A stretch of 64,000 bases of DNA from Pseudorhodobacter turbinis. GTDB lineage: Bacteria > Pseudomonadota > Alphaproteobacteria > Rhodobacterales > Rhodobacteraceae. This document shows positions 62,880 to 64,000 of the stretch, one piece after another. How positions within the stretch are numbered: the first letter of the stretch is position 1; the number at the start of each line of letters is the position of its first letter. The notes under the pieces were generated by a model. The model made no database searches. It saw nothing but the letters and a program-made list of their open reading frames with translations, and was not told the DNA's origin. The DNA is taken from the NCBI RefSeq assembly GCF_005234135.1, contig NZ_CP039964.1, forward strand, positions 1,116,001-1,180,000, written 5' to 3'. Position numbers and translations under genes: made by a program.

Positions 62880-63065
62880 ATGTTACAAAAAATCTCTTTT
62901 ACACTCATCGGCCTGTTGGTGGTCGCGGCCTACGCAGTCCCCTATCTGGTACTGGACTCGGTCGAAACTTGGCACGGCAGCTTTCTGTTCTGGGCCTTGG
63001 TTGGCGTTCTTGTGATTATTTTGAACATATTGGCGACAGCCGGTTTTAACGGAGATGCCAAATGA
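62880..63065 (+). CDS. small two-helix membrane protein upstream of symporter
   Basis: The 61-residue protein has two hydrophobic helices (FTLIGLLVVAAYAVPYLVL and FLFWALVGVLVIILNILATAG). Its stop overlaps the start of the sodium:solute symporter (ATGA), so they are translationally coupled. Small membrane proteins of this kind (DUF3311/DUF485-like) precede several SSS genes; I cannot place this one in a named family. It might be an accessory subunit. Confidence 0.7.
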   Translation: MLQKISFTLIGLLVVAAYAVPYLVLDSVETWHGSFLFWALVGVLVIILNILATAGFNGDAK

Positions 63066-64000
63066 CCCTTTCCCTCGTGATCTGGGGGGTGGTGACATAT
63101 ATCGCCCTTTCGCTTTTTGTGGCCTATCTTTCGCGCCGCGGGCCCTCCTCTTCGATGTCGGATTATTTTCTGGGCGGGCGCAAAATGGGGGGCGTCGTTT
63201 CCGCGCTTTCCTATTCGGCAACCACGTATTCGGCCTTCATGATGGTGGGGCTTGCCGGGCTCACCTACCGTGGCGGCGTCGGTGCCTTGGGGTTCGAGAT
63301 CATCTATTTTGCCGGCGTGTCCTTGGTGGCCATCTTTGGCCCGCGCTTCTGGGCGGTGGGGCGCAAATACGGTTTTGTCACACCCTATGAGATGCTTGGA
63401 AACCGCTACAGCAACCGCGGCGTGGCACTGGCGGCGGGGCTGGTCAGTCTGGTTTTCCTGATCCCCTATTCGGCGGTGCAGCTTGCAGGCGTTGGATATC
63501 TGCTCTCGGGGATGACGGACGGTGCCATTCCTTTCGGGGTCGGTATTCTGGTCGCAACGGTTCTGGCGATCGTGTTTTCTTATATTGCCGGTATCCGCTC
63601 GGTCATGTGGACCGACAGCCTTCAAGCCGTGGTGATGATCGTCGCGGCGGTGCTGGTTACGGGGCTGGTGGTCTCAAAACTAGGCGGTTTTAGTGCAATG
63701 TTCGACACCATTTCCGAAACCCGTCCCGAGATGCTTAGCGTTCCGGGAACCGGATTTTTCAGCTTTACAACTTTCTTGGGGCTAACCCTGCCTTGGGCGT
63801 TTTTCTCCATCTCCAACCCGCAGGTAAGCCAGCGGCTTTTCATGCCCTCCTCGCTGGGGGCCATGCGTCAAATGTTGCTGATATTCCTGTGCTTCGGCCT
63901 GATCTATACGTTGGTTTCCGTGATCTGGGGCTTTGCGGCACTGGTCGCCTTTCCGGGGCTGGAGCGTCCTGACCTTGCAACATCGGTGCTTTTGTCCTCG
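63062..64000 (+). CDS. sodium:solute symporter (SSS) family protein, partial at right edge
   Basis: 313 codons are present and the frame is open at the window edge. Multiple membrane helices begin with LVIWGVVTYIALSLFVAYLSRR. SSS features include SDYFLGGRKMGGVVSALSYSATTYSAFMMVGLAGL, YEMLGNRYSNRGVALAAGLVSL and YIAGIRSVMWTDSLQAVVMIVAAVLV, followed by PWAFFSISNPQVSQRLFMPSS. These match the Na+-coupled substrate transporters of the PutP/PanF type. The substrate is unknown. Whether a C-terminal kinase or other domain follows cannot be seen. Confidence 0.88.
   Translation, partial: MTLSLVIWGVVTYIALSLFVAYLSRRGPSSSMSDYFLGGRKMGGVVSALSYSATTYSAFMMVGLAGLTYRGGVGALGFEIIYFAGVSLVAIFGPRFWAVGRKYGFVTPYEMLGNRYSNRGVALAAGLVSLVFLIPYSAVQLAGVGYLLSGMTDGAIPFGVGILVATVLAIVFSYIAGIRSVMWTDSLQAVVMIVAAVLVTGLVVSKLGGFSAMFDTISETRPEMLSVPGTGFFSFTTFLGLTLPWAFFSISNPQVSQRLFMPSSLGAMRQMLLIFLCFGLIYTLVSVIWGFAALVAFPGLERPDLATSVLLSS

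Overview
The window looks like chromosomal DNA of an alphaproteobacterium of the Rhodobacterales/Roseobacter group. The basis is gene content and order: a BztABCD-type amino-acid ABC transporter with very long permeases, an ATP12-family F1-ATPase chaperone, an Ala/Glu-tailed ribosomal protein L3, a LuxR/LuxI pair, and secE-to-rplQ as one colinear block. This rests on recognition of families, not on a database search.

Accessory region (1 to about 7660). It lies against the 3' end of a tRNA-Arg(ACG) gene. All host-type genes are on the minus strand: an unrecognised 377-residue protein, then a two-gene Pycsar anti-phage module (membrane effector PycTM, then nucleotide cyclase PycC). The effector gene is split by a nested set of insertion sequences. 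An outer IS3-family element (1221-5026, 13-bp perfect terminal inverted repeats, 3-bp target duplication gtg) contains an inner IS3/IS407-like element (1659-2856, target duplication taac) and an inner IS110-family, IS1111-group element (3538-4909, 11-bp subterminal inverted repeats, no duplication). Removing the outer element and one gtg restores an uninterrupted effector frame of 162 codons, so this is a clean insertional knock-out of a defence system.

Core region I (7742-30700). It holds an orphan sensor kinase, a Lpd-like flavoprotein with a TVP38 membrane protein, then rpmH-rnpA-yidD-ttcA, an EAL protein, yidC, a MOSC protein, engB, an SDR, argB and a SixA-type phosphatase. The minus-strand bztABCD operon follows, then crcB-rluC-like-ATP12, rarA, and luxR-luxI.

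Core region II (30825-62531). All genes are on the minus strand: secE-nusG-rplK-rplA-rplJ-rplL-rpoB-rpoC-rpsL-rpsG-fusA-tuf, then the S10, spc and alpha ribosomal operons to rplQ. It encodes most of the ribosome, RNA polymerase, both main elongation factors and the Sec channel core. Several strong hairpins with U-tracts sit inside the block (after secE, rpoC, rplW, rplP and rpmD), which suggests several transcription units rather than one.

The window ends with a small membrane protein translationally coupled to a sodium:solute symporter that runs off the right edge.
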